This document shows positions 34,630 through 45,272 of a stretch of DNA of 64,000 nucleotides, in pieces. Position 1 is the first letter of the stretch. Every line of letters begins with the position of its first letter. Source of the stretch: Irpex lacteus (Eukaryota; Basidiomycota; Agaricomycetes; Polyporales; Irpicaceae). The notes beneath the pieces were generated by a model. The model had not been told where the DNA came from and ran no database searches. It saw only the letters and a list, made by a program, of their open reading frames with translations. A program made the translations under genes and the position numbers. The stretch spans positions 124,001 to 188,000 of the forward strand of contig MQVO02000019.1 in assembly GCA_001986395.2 (NCBI GenBank). The letters run 5' to 3'.

Positions 34630-36374
34630 TCATACATGACCGTGTGTCCAAGTAGGGCGGTATGGGTCCTCGAGATATTGTATCTCCGCAGGGGTAAGCT
34701 TCACGTCCAAGCCGGCTGCGAAATAGTTGACGTTGGAACGTTCACAACCGCTCGCAGCAAAGACACGCTTACCAATCATGTCCTTCAAATTGTCCAAATT
34801 CGTGGTTCCAATAATAGGTGCGACAACGCCATCTTTGGAGATAATCCAGGCGATAGACACCTGCGCCATGCTGACGCCTTTCTTCTTAGCCACCTCTTCA
34901 ACTCTGAACACGTTCATTTCAGCGACAGTGGCGATCTGTTCATTAAACACCTCGTACATACCTCGAGACAATTTCGGGAGTACCAGGCCCTACATAGCCT
35001 TTAATCATACTGTGAAGCACGTCAGTGTCGATGTCGACGCCACGACACTGACTGTATGCACTTACTCATCCACTTGAGACCGTGTTGTACCGTCTCTCGC
35101 TGCGAACGGGCGAGCCAAAAGTCCGCGAGCTAAAGGAGACCATGGAATAGATCCTACTCCGAATAGCTGGCGAGAATCGAGCTTATGAGTTGGAAACAAA
35201 ATGCGGGGGATCCAATGAGCAAACCTTCATGGTAGGGAACATCTCGCGTTCCTCTTCACGATAGAGTAGATTGTAGTGGTTTTGCATCGAGATGAAAGGC
35301 GTGAGGTTGTTCGCAATAGCATAATCTGCGTTCAGTATGGTGATCAACGAAATGATGGTACCCCATGCTAATTAAGCATACGCACTTTGCATTTGATGGA
35401 CTGCAAAGAACGATGATGGTCCAAACTTCAGTGGCGTCTTAACCGACTCGCGCACGATACGTACATTGATAGGCATAACAGGAACTCATACCAATATAAC
35501 GAACGAGGCCAGCTTGTACGACATCATGGAGCGCTTGCATGGTCTCTTCAATAGGCGCATCGTGATCGAATCGGTGACCTGCAGTGTGTGTCAGTCGGTT
35601 GCGAGTACAACGAAGATGCTCATGATATTTACTCACATTGCAGAACGTCGATATAGTCAAGTTGAAGACGCTTGAGACTGGCCTTTATAGAGTCGAAGAT
35701 ATGCTGTTACTTGGGAGTCAGAGACAGTTCTCCGCCTCGTCAGGGAATTACATACCTTGCGATTCAAACCGCGGTGATTGATAACACCAAGATACTCGGC
35801 GGTCATAGTTGCAGACTTCAGGATGTTAACGTCGTATGAAGGTGCGACTAGAGGTGTCCGTTGAGAATTTCAGTCAACACAACGGGGATGCTTAGGTAGA
35901 TTACCTATGACGAAGACTTTGGTCATGATGACTAGCTCTTCTCGTGGTAGATTCAACTTCTTTATTGCATTGCCTAGAATTACCTCAGAAAGGCCGTTGG
36001 AGTAGCCCTTCAGGTCAATTAGTCTACCACACGAAATAGCAGTGGGGAGTGTAAACGTACATTCGCTGTATCAAATGTCGTGATTCCAGCATCGTATCTG
36101 AAGAAGCAGTTTTTTCAGTCTGTGTCAGCGACAGCTTTTACAAGTGGGTTCCTCACGCAAACTTGATATGCTCGATCGCTTCATCCTCTTCCAAGACCCA
36201 GTTGTTCCAAGCTTTAGAGCCGTATTGCATCGTACCAAGGATTATCTTCGATACCTTTAAGCCAGACTGGCCAAGACGAACTGGATGAGATGATGTCAGT
36301 CATTACGCGTAGGATTCTTGACAAATGCGAGATTGCTGACCGTACGGCATTTTTGCTGTCGGACGGTCAGACAT
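34630..36374 (-). CDS. Aldo/keto reductase A
   Basis: NADPH-dependent TIM-barrel reductase of aldehydes or ketones, of the fungal type often annotated as versiconal hemiacetal acetate reductase or aryl-alcohol-dehydrogenase-like. Begins [11 protein letters not shown]. Early exons are 36374-36341, 36280-36157, 36097-36061 and from 36007. The first three total 195 nt in phase. Motifs: [20 protein letters not shown], the catalytic-Asp region [20 protein letters not shown] with the Lys, [12 protein letters not shown] with the His, [18 protein letters not shown] and the C-terminal cofactor site [20 protein letters not shown]. It uses the family's 15-nt microexon (35386-35400). The Tyr of the tetrad is in GYSNG. 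First and most diverged of the two minus-strand copies; ends WTHGHV rather than NVFGH. All motifs are present, so probably functional. Confidence 0.88.
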
Positions 36375-36451
36375 TCCCGTAGTATTGTAACGCAATGAGA
36401 TGTTCGGAGAAAGAGATGAGTGAGGGGAAGCTACTTCAGCTAAGAGTAGGC

Positions 36452-36458
36452 ATTTATA
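36452..36458 (-). promoter_or_regulatory. TATA-like box of reductase A
   Basis: TATAAAT on the minus strand, about 78 bp upstream of the ATG at 36374. Confidence 0.45.
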
Positions 36459-36578
36459 TGATCTTGCACGGAGCCGCCCTGGCGAGTTGAAAGGTAGTGG
36501 CTTCGAAAGGCTTATCAGAATGCCGAACAACGGCAGTATCCTCTACTAGAAGTCAACTGAGTGCGATAGAAGCTAAGG

Positions 36579-36616
36579 ACGAGTCATTGGTAGAGAAACG
36601 AGTCATTGGTAGAGAA
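36579..36616. repeat. 19-bp tandem duplication
   Basis: Two perfect copies of ACGAGTCATTGGTAGAGAA in the upstream region of reductase A. Confidence 0.9.
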
Positions 36617-37186
36617 CATACCTCAGGGAGCTTACGGTGGTGTACGAGTCATGAGAACACCCATACCTCGGTGCCGGTCTACAAATTAGAGCAATCACCA
36701 ATTGGGTCCGTTCTGCATACATGCTATATGCTACGTAGCCTGAGTAGCTTAGTATAGAGCCTGCGGTTATTGCAGTAATAGGGCAAGCCGGAGAATTCCT
36801 TCAAGAGTACAGTACCGGCAGGATACCCGAAGGGTACGCAGAGCAGTTTCTGCAGTTGCTTCGCTTCGTGTGGCACAACTGGTAGATATCCAGAGCCTCT
36901 CACAAAGCCATTACAGGTAAATAGTGAGGGCCAGCTGTAACCAGAGTCGATAGTTTTCGTGAGCGCAGTTCGAAAATCGTACTGAAAGAACCCAGTCGCT
37001 CACCAGATGGGTTCTCATATAATAAAAACTTGCAAGTTTTAGTGGCGAAGGGTGTCACAAATCGTCAAATTTTGAATAAAGGCTTAGCACAATGTTGAAC
37101 GCTGCGGTACAAAAGGTACAAAGGTGTTCGGGTCGAAGAACGCCGCGGGCGGTGAAACCAATTGCAGGCGTTTAAAGGCTAAAAGG

Positions 37187-37202
37187 CGCATCAACTGATC
37201 CG
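37187..37202. promoter_or_regulatory. Degenerate copy of CGCATCAATTGATGCG palindrome
   Basis: CGCATCAACTGATCCG, two mismatches from the perfect palindrome at 40058. About 0.8 kb upstream of reductase A and just 3' of reductase B. Function not known; see findings. Confidence 0.35.
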
Positions 37203-37217
37203 CCCCTGTCATGAATA

Positions 37218-37245
37218 GATGATCGGTCACGGGTCACCGATCATC
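37218..37245. promoter_or_regulatory. Inverted repeat with 10-bp arms
   Basis: GATGATCGGT and ACCGATCATC separated by 8 bases. It could be a dimeric regulator site or a cruciform; it lies between reductases A and B. Confidence 0.4.
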
Positions 37246-37398
37246 GATTATCTCACGTTCTGGTCACAAATATGACGATCTCCTTTCAAGCGCAAATGTT
37301 CACGCTGAACAAAGATCCATGAACAATACTCAAGTTCCGTCGAATCCGGGTATCTCTACACAATACATGATCACAGTGGTACAGCATTTGTAAAGCGT

Positions 37399-39104
37399 TT
37401 ACTGGTGGCCGAAGGGCTTGACGGGTTGGTAGGGCTCCTCCAACGACTTGATCTCTTCAGGTGTCAACTTGACATCGAGACCACCTGGAAACAAGGGCGT
37501 AATCAGTAAATGCGAGAGAACATAAATATCACGGAATGCGCACCGAGAATATCCTTCAAGTTGTCCAAGTTGGTAGTACCAACAATAGGAGCAGAAACAC
37601 CATCCTTAGAAAGAATCCACGCGAGAGCGACCTGAGCCATGGTGATACCCTTGGCCTTGGCCAAGTCCTCAACCCTATCGTCGCATGAGCATTGAGTTGA
37701 TAAATCACGATAATTTCAAACAGAGAAAGACATACCGCTTGATAATCTCGGTGAGCCCAGCGCCGGAGTAACCCTTGATCATACTGTTCAAAGTTGCTGC
37801 GTTAGAAAAGACGGCGCAATTCATGATTGGGAGGGTACATACAGATCATAGGCACCACGAACAGTGTTATCCCTAGCACCAAGAGGACGGGTCAAGAGAC
37901 CACGAGCAAGCGGGGACCAAGGGATAGCACCGACACCGAAGAGCTGAGTTATCATCCTAGGGTCATCATTTGCATACAAAACTGATGAGCGGGGAGCATA
38001 CCTTGAGAGTGGGGAACATCTCACGTTCCTCCTCACGGTAGACAAGGTTGTAGTGGTTTTGCATGGAGATGAAAGGGGTGAGGTTGTGAGTGATAGCGTA
38101 GTCTATCGTCACATAACAGGTCAGCTTTGTGCTAACAATCTCTACGATGCACTGGACTCACTTTGGAGTTGCTGGACTGGTAGATGGTCATCATCGTGGT
38201 CAGGCACTCGTCAGGACAAGCGATATCATAGATTACTCACATTGGTAGGCGTGGCATGAGCTCATGCCGATGTAGCGGACGTAGCCAGCCTTCACAACAT
38301 CGTGCAAGGCTTGCATGGTCTCCTCAATGGGAGTGTTGTAGTCGAATCGATGGCCTGCGCATAGGATGAGTACTCGAGCTGATAGAGATGTTGAATAAGT
38401 ACTTACACTGAAGAACATCAATGTAGTCGAGCTGGAGACGCTGCAAGCTAGCCTTGACAGAGTCAAAGATGTGCTTGCGGTTCAAACCCCACTGGTTGAT
38501 GACGCCAACGTCGAGAGGCGTAAGACGAGCCTTCACCATATCAATCGAGGGATCGGCAGGGACTTCATATGATCGATTAGTAAAATCACGATGGCCGGAT
38601 GTCGAGCGTTCGCACCTGGCGCAAAGACCTTAGTGAGGATGACCAGCTCCTCACGAGGAAGGTTAAGCTTCTTGATGGCGTTTCCGAGGACAACCTCAGA
38701 GAGACCGTTCGAGTAAGCCTGTCACATACAGTTAGCATTCAATAATCTATGGAGTAGGTTTGAGTGTGAGAGCATACATTAGCTGTGTCGAAGGTGGTGA
38801 TACCGTTGTCGTAGCTGCGAAACGATACAGTTGAGATCTTATCAATCTTCTAAAGCATGGTAAGAGTACTCACGCAAATTTGATGTGCTCGATAGCCTCA
38901 GGCTCGTCGAGCACCCAATCCTGCCACTTGCTAGAACCATACTGCATTGTTCCAAGAATAATCCTGGACACCTTCAGCCCGGAGTTTCCAAGACGCACTG
39001 CACATTGCCCAGGATGAGTCCGTCCGATCTTACCAAGAACCGACAGACAATCACATACCGTATTGCATCTTCTTCTTAGCAGCGTTCGCGACGTTGGCGG
39101 CCAT
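37399..39104 (-). CDS. Aldo/keto reductase B
   Basis: Paralog of reductase A on the same strand. Starts [15 protein letters not shown] and ends PVKPFGHQ with TAA at 37399. Keeps the catalytic tetrad regions: [14 protein letters not shown] (Asp, Tyr), LVILTKV (Lys), [14 protein letters not shown] (His), plus the cofactor site [13 protein letters not shown]. The 15-nt microexon is 38162-38176. One intron, between NQWGLNRK and HIFDSVKAS, that is present in copies A, C, D and E is absent here; both segments are read in one exon. A loop after TKVFAPG ([19 protein letters not shown]) differs from the other copies and lies where substrate loops occur in this fold. Predicted cytosolic NADPH-dependent carbonyl reductase; substrate unknown. 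Confidence 0.9.
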
Positions 39105-39171
39105 TTCGAATATGTGCAGATGGTTAGTGGTGGGAAAAGGTATTCTGCGCGCCAGAGAGATCGAGGAGCTC

Positions 39172-39178
39172 TTTTATA
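39172..39178 (-). promoter_or_regulatory. TATA box of reductase B
   Basis: TATAAAA on the minus strand about 70 bp upstream of the ATG at 39104. Confidence 0.55.
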
Positions 39179-40057
39179 TGTATTCGGGAGAGGTCGTCAT
39201 TTGATAACGATCAAACCCTTGTTCAAGAAATCCCTGGGCCGAGATTACGCGGCCCTGGATTGCTGGGGCTCTGGAGCTGGGTAAGTCTCCTGGCCTCGTT
39301 GATATTGTCAAGCTCTCCATTATGGGCTCATAATCGAACAAAACGCAGACGTTGATTGAGCAATCTCGAGGCTGATAGGATGATTTCGTTGAATATCAGA
39401 ACACAGCTATGACAGAGAAGCAGCTACGATTGGTGCAACACATACAATCAAGGGTGGCTGGCCATGTTCCTGAAGGCAAGTCGCGAAGTGCGTAACGACT
39501 TGAGGCTGATGAGCACGTATATGACCGCTGTGGATCTCCGCTGTATCAGCTACATATAGATACGGCCTTTTGGAACACGATAACGCACTATGTTTCCTTG
39601 GGCGACGCGCTGGGGACTTTGCGGATGCAAAAGATCCGCCAGGGTCTAAGTTACTCAGGTCTTCAAGATCCATATTCTCGAACTCTCATAGGAAACAATA
39701 GGAAGAACTCCATACAAAGCAGTCCGCTTGAAGGTTCGTGAGGCCAGCTGTTGCAGCTCTTCACTGCGATCGCGGTCGATCAATAGAGTTCGAAGACAAG
39801 TCTGGGGTCGGCCGACGCTGTCTCTCAACAACGGTGAGAGCTGTCATGGTCAGCGTGGCTGTGCGAAGGTGAGTGCTAAGACAAAGATAAATGTCAGAGA
39901 CTTACTCTTGACAAGTTGCAGCTTGCGTCGTTGTCGAGTCTGCGCGATGAGTTCGAATGTTCATGGTTGTACACGTACGACGTGCTGAGATGCCGGCGGT
40001 AACCTACTTGGCTGGCACGCATAACGTGAACGTCATAAGTTGTGCCTGTCCGAGCGG

Positions 40058-40073
40058 CGCATCAATTGATGCG
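40058..40073. promoter_or_regulatory. Perfect 16-bp palindrome CGCATCAATTGATGCG
   Basis: Lies 565 bp upstream of reductase C and 955 bp upstream of reductase B. Related sequences lie at 37187 and 21785. Candidate binding site for a homodimeric regulator, not demonstrated. Confidence 0.45.
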
Positions 40074-40543
40074 TACCTCCGTAGGTCTCCGATACCGCAA
40101 TCACCTGTCCATGGCGCCGATGCATCGGTGATCAAGCTACTACTTATCATGAACTCTCGGAGTCCAGCAGTCATGACTTTAAACAGCAGTCTGACCAGTA
40201 ACTAGTAATTCCCGGTATGTCGCGATTTCTACTCGCACACTGTATAAGTCCTCACTCGTTACATTTTACCGGCAAGGTCAGCAGGTAAGAGCCTCACCTG
40301 CCTGAGAGGTCCCCAGACGTCAATGCTTAAGTCTCGCCGCGGCGGATGGCTCCGGTTGCAACGTTTACGGTCCAGCCGCCGTAAAACTCTCTTGACTCGT
40401 CGCACGCGAACTCGAGAGCAATGACTCGGCATCCACAGTGACGCAAGCTGCTGCCCATGTATACCGACTGAGCCGGCATATATCTTGTTATCTGCGGTGG
40501 CTTGCTTGCGGCTACTGTGAGAGTTCTTGACAGGCTGGCCGGG

Positions 40544-40550
40544 TATAAAA
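40544..40550 (+). promoter_or_regulatory. TATA box of reductase C
   Basis: TATAAAA in a GGGTATAAAAG context, 94 bp upstream of the ATG at 40638. Reductase D has the same context at the same distance. Confidence 0.65.
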
Positions 40551-40637
40551 GTTCCTTGCATTGTGATCGACAACACCCCCCTTGTGTCTTTTTTTTGAGA
40601 CTTCGCATCCCTCACATCACACGCATAAGCAGGCAAA

Positions 40638-42352
40638 ATGAGCGCAACGACTTCCAAAAAGATGACTTACGGTGAGTCATTTTCTGGCCACGTCTGAAGG
40701 AATATGTCTAACCGATACGCACGGTGCAGTCCGTCTGGGCAACTCAGGGTTGAAGGTGTCGAAGATTATCCTAGGGACGATGCAATACGGAGATAAGGGT
40801 TGGCAGAAGTGGGTCATCGACGACGAAGAGGAGGCTTTCAAACATATCAAGTTTGCGTGCGTATTTGCTCTAGTGACGGCTGCAATGCTTGGGTCATTGA
40901 CTTTCCATATAGATATGACGCTGGTATAACTACCTTTGACACCGCCAACGTAAGTGAACAGCAAGGAGTAAAGTATCTTCGGATTCGGTTACTTATAAAG
41001 TGTGGAAAAGGTGTACTCTAACGGACGATCTGAGGAGATTCTTGGTGCCGCAATCAAGAAACTTGGCTTGCCTCGAGAGGAGTTGGTTATCCTGACTAAG
41101 GTGCGCTTCCTGACGCATGGTCTGCGCCGCAGGGGAGCTTATAGTATTTTAGGTTTACTTCCCCGTTGGACCGAGGGGCGTGAATGTCAGTCAACCCGGC
41201 ACGACTCCTGAAGAATATGGAATCATCAATCAGAAGGGGTTGAATCGCAAGGTGTGTCTTGCATTTACACACTTCACTCATATATATACTCAGAAGAATC
41301 CAACAGCATATCTTCGACTCTGTGAAGGCCAGCCTGAAACGCTTGCAGCTCGACTACATCGATGTCCTTCAGTGTACGTTAGCAATCGCCTTGGCGTGCA
41401 CTAAATGCTGATGCCTCTTCAGGTCATCGATTCGACTATGACACTCCAATTGAGGAGACCATGCAAGCCTTACACGACGTCGTCAAAGCTGGTTATGTTC
41501 GGTACATCGGCATGAGTTCTTGCTATGCCTACCAATGTAAGTCTTTGGTCGTTCTCAAGTGTCACCACTCAACTGACGATTCCACATCAGTCACCGCCAT
41601 GCAGAGTGAGTTATCAAACATTCACCCGATACTCAACAGCGGCTGATCCGAAACCATAGACTACGCAATCACGAACAAGCTCACACCATTCATATCCATG
41701 CAGAACCATTACAACCTCGTTTACCGCGAGGAAGAGCGAGAGATGCTCCCGACGCTCAAGGTAACATTCAAGCTGAGGGTAGTTGTTAAATTACACTCGC
41801 TAATGTGATACATACAGTCGTTTGGTGTTGGTGTCATTCCGTGGTCTCCCCTCGCTCGCGGTGTGCTCACTAGACCATACGACGAGCTACAAGCAACCTC
41901 GCGCGGACAATCTGACCCGTAAGGCATCCTCCGCACTCAAACAAATAATCTGAGACTAAACAATAATTTATAGCTGGGCTTCGGGCTATACCGGCGCAGG
42001 TGTTCCTGGCATTCTCAAGCGGTGAGTGGCGGCGCATAACAAACAGTTTTCCATCGATCTGATGCTGCTGGCTTGTCAGGGTCGAAGAGCTCGCAAAGAA
42101 GAAAGGCATTACTATGGCGCAAGTCGCTGTTGCATGGACGCTGGCCAAAGATTCGGTGACTGCACCCATTGTTGGCACCACCAAGCTTCAGAACCTCGAG
42201 GACATCATCGGTATGTAGCACATCATCGAGTGGCCTGTTTAGTTCTAAAGAACCTCTGGATTATAGCTGCCGTCGATATTAAACTTACCGATGAGGAGGT
42301 CAAGTCATTGGAGGAGCCCTACCAGCCGACGAATGTTTTCGGTCATTGGTGA
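40638..42352 (+). CDS. Aldo/keto reductase C, 349 aa
   Basis: Best-resolved member of the cluster. Thirteen exons were traced with consistent phase, from [11 protein letters not shown] to NVFGHW. Catalytic tetrad by position: Asp63 and Tyr68 in TFDTANVYSNG, Lys96 in LVILTKV, His153 in DVLQCHRFDYD. The C-terminal cofactor-binding strand has [14 protein letters not shown]. Introns are 45-75 nt. The 15-nt microexon is 41591-41605 and encodes part of QFTAMQN. Nearest to reductase D (same strand, same intron plan, long identical stretches), so C, D and probably E arose by tandem duplication. Predicted soluble NADPH-dependent reductase of aldehydes; roles in this fungal group (aromatic aldehyde detoxification or secondary metabolism) are inferred, since no biosynthetic core gene lies in the window. 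Confidence 0.93.
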
Positions 42353-43068
42353 AGAGCACTTAATTACCCCACCGGCAGTTCTTAGACAGCGCATGGGGAA
42401 ATCGTTGTTACGTCACTAGGTGCTCGGATAGGCACATAGCCGTGACGAATATCATAGTCACTTTACCATGTCTTCTCCTGTGTGCAGCTACTTGTGTGGA
42501 GGAACTTCGAATACATACTACTAGAAGATCGCTTTACCGTGACTTATGATTATCTCGAGTTTATCTTGCATTTACACTGATCCGAGCTCGGCGCATCCGG
42601 CGCACTATGATCCGCACGCCTCAGCTATGCCCGTGTGTACGCCGTAAATATGTCATGGGTGTACTCCAGCGTCGACCATGCTTTCGTATATTCTTCTCCT
42701 CGTATCTAAGCTCTCGGGACCTGATGCCTATAGAACTCATGACCACCTTGATGCTCAAGTAGCATAGTCAGATGTGGTAAGATTACATTGTCTCGTTTAC
42801 ACTCATCGGGTTGACCGGCAGCTTCAGTGAATACGAATCACGCAAGATCGGCGGCATGAGCATGTATTTTGACGACGTCGTCATACATAGCCAGAAGCCG
42901 TGGGTACTGTAAGTCACAACCAGTCCTGGGCTACCGACAAGGTTGTGTTCGAGGGAGTGGGTATAAAAGCGTCTTGGGAAATTTCCCACTCCTCATCGAC
43001 CTTGACCCGGTCCATTCACCTCACTATTGTCGATATCAGCCTTGTGAACTTGAAGTGGACCTCTGAAA
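42353..43068. other. Intergenic between reductases C and D
   Basis: Promoter region of reductase D with a GGCGCATCCGG segment near 42590 and a TATA box at 42962. No gene seen. Confidence 0.6.
42962..42968 (+). promoter_or_regulatory. TATA box of reductase D
   Basis: TATAAAA in a GGGTATAAAAG context, 107 bp upstream of the ATG at 43069. Confidence 0.65.
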
Positions 43069-44812
43069 ATGAGCGCAACGATCAAGAAAATTCCCTATGG
43101 TGGGGTGGCATTTTGCGTTCTTTCTATACATTTATAGCTGAAGAATGCTCGCAGTTCGACTGGGCAACTCTGGACTAAAAGTCTCTAAGATCATCTTGGG
43201 GACGATGCAGTACGGTGATAAGCTGTGGGCAGACTGGGTCATCGATGACGAGGAAGAGGCGTTCAAGCATATCAAGTTTGCGTGCGTACCGTATGTGCAT
43301 CTGAGCTGGTCCGTAGCTGACAGTCGTTGCGAATGCACCAGGTATGACGCTGGTATCACTACGTTTGATACCGCAAATGTGAGTGTGATACCCCTTCTGT
43401 GCTGATGCGCTGGTTTCATCGTTATCTTGTGTACGCTTGTAGGTGTATTCCAACGGACGATCGGAAGAGATCCTCGGTGCTGCGATCAAGAAGCTAAATC
43501 TTCCCCGAGAGGAGCTAGTGATTTTGACAAAGGTCAATGATTTCTGATCAGCTTTCAGCGTTCATCTTATCGAAAACCCATTCAGGTCAGCGGTGCCCTC
43601 ACTGACAAACGCGTCAACGTGGGCCGTTCGGGGAAGTCGCCTGAAGAGTTCGGCATAATCAACCAGCGTGGACTGAATCGCAAGGTCAGGGGATGCGGAT
43701 TCTTGCTGCGGAGACCGCTCCTCTGAAACTTCACTCCCTTGACAGCATATATTTGACTCCGTCAAAGCCAGTTTGAGACGTCTGCAACTAGACTACATTG
43801 ATGTTCTTCAATGTACGTCGACAATCTGATTCTCGCTCATGCCACGGACTGACCACGGGTTGGTAGGCCACAGGTTCGATTATACGACTCCAATCGAGGA
43901 GACTATGCAGGCGTTGCACGATGTTGTCAAGGCAGGCTATGTGCGATACATTGGTATGAGCTCGTGCCACGCATATCAATGTAAGTCTCAGATGGCCTAT
44001 GCCCACATCTAACGCTGATAAATCTCTGATTTCTGTAGTCCATGCAATGCAGAGTAAGCCGACTTGTACGACTTGATACTCAAATACACTAAATTAAGTC
44101 AACAGATTATGCTATCAATAACAAGCTCACACCGTTCATCTCCATGCAAAACCATTACAACCTGCTTTACCGCGAGGAAGAGCGGGAAATGCTTCCGACG
44201 CTGAAGGTATTACTACTTCACATGAGAATATGCAGGGCGTTGACCACTGACGAAACGTCAGCTTTTCGGTGTCGGTGTAATCCCATGGTCTCCACTAGCC
44301 CGCGGTGCATTAACGCGTCCCCTCGACGATGTCAAAGGAACCTCTCGTGGCCAAACAGACCCGTGAGTGCCATTACGGTTCTGTGCAAAATTCGTGCGTG
44401 TACTGACGTTCGCAATGGAAAAGATGGGCATCAGGATACAATGGGCCGGGCTCCCCTGAAATCCTCAAAAGGTAAACTTCTCGATGGGCCTAATCCCCTT
44501 ATCGCTACTTGGATGCTGATGGCTACACACTTCCACAGAGTCGAAGAGGTCGCAAAGAAGAGAGGCATCAATATGGCGCAAGTGGCTGTTGCCTGGACCC
44601 TAGCGAAAGATGCCGTTACTGCGCCCATCGTCGGATCGACAAAGCTACAGAATCTTGAAGATATCATTGGTACGGCGACACGGATGTAGTTGCTGGTTCA
44701 CTGTGTACTAATGCAGTTGCCCCTAGCTGCCGTGGATATAAAGCTCACGGAAGAAGAGATCAAGTATCTTGAAGAAGCTTATAAACCCACCAACGTCTTT
44801 GGCCACGTCTAG
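43069..44812 (+). CDS. Aldo/keto reductase D
   Basis: Tandem paralog of reductase C with the same intron plan. Begins [10 protein letters not shown], then [20 protein letters not shown] across the first intron, and ends PTNVFGHV with TAG at 44810-44812. Tetrad regions are intact: [34 protein letters not shown]. The cofactor motif [14 protein letters not shown] is present. The microexon at 44039-44053 encodes part of QFHAMQN. The loop after TKV reads [17 protein letters not shown], different from copy C, and the segment before the penultimate helix is [15 protein letters not shown]. Both regions line the substrate entrance in this fold, so substrate choice may differ. No frame damage found. 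Confidence 0.92.
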
Positions 44813-45272
44813 TTTGCCTACAGAGAAGAGGCTCGAAATGCAAGAGAGCTTGAAGAGAAGGAGCTGATACCTCGTACTGTGTATGTAGTATCGCATGTTT
44901 GTAAGCTGTACTTTTATGCGCGGTCCAAATAAGATGAAGGACTCTCAAAAGCCACGCAAGCCGTGGAGCAGTTTATCTACGACAATAGTAGTTCAAGCTG
45001 CAGTTATGCCTCGGGCCATTGAGCGCTATGGAATCTTACCAGGATCTGACGGTCAGATACAAAACCTGGATTTGTCAGCCAACGATCACTAACTGTGGTC
45101 ATAAAATATACGTCATTGATAACCTGCAGGATCATATATATGAACGTTCTTGATCCACTACATCCATTCACCACTGGATCTGTCGACCAGTAAGTACATC
45201 GTCTGACTTCCCCTGTGGCTTCGATAATTGTACAACCGATCGGAATACTTCATAGCTTCTTACCATCCGGCC
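44813..45272. other. Intergenic between reductases D and E
   Basis: Promoter region of reductase E. Contains an imperfect palindrome TCTGACGGTCAGA near 45046 and an AT-rich ATATATATG-like stretch near 45136. No GGGTATAAAAG box such as C and D have. Confidence 0.55.

Larger units (their letters stand above)
36375..37398. other. Upstream region of reductase A
   Basis: Contains a TATA element (36452-36458), a 19-bp tandem duplication (36579-36616), a degenerate palindrome CGCATCAACTGATCCG (37187-37202) and a 10-bp inverted repeat (37218-37245). No gene seen. Confidence 0.6.
39105..40637. other. Divergent promoter region between reductases B and C
   Basis: 1.5 kb without a gene, separating minus-strand copy B from plus-strand copy C. 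It holds the TATA boxes of both genes, a perfect 16-bp palindrome (40058-40073) and a perfect 12-bp palindrome CCGATGCATCGG (40117-40128). Possible shared control region. Confidence 0.6.
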
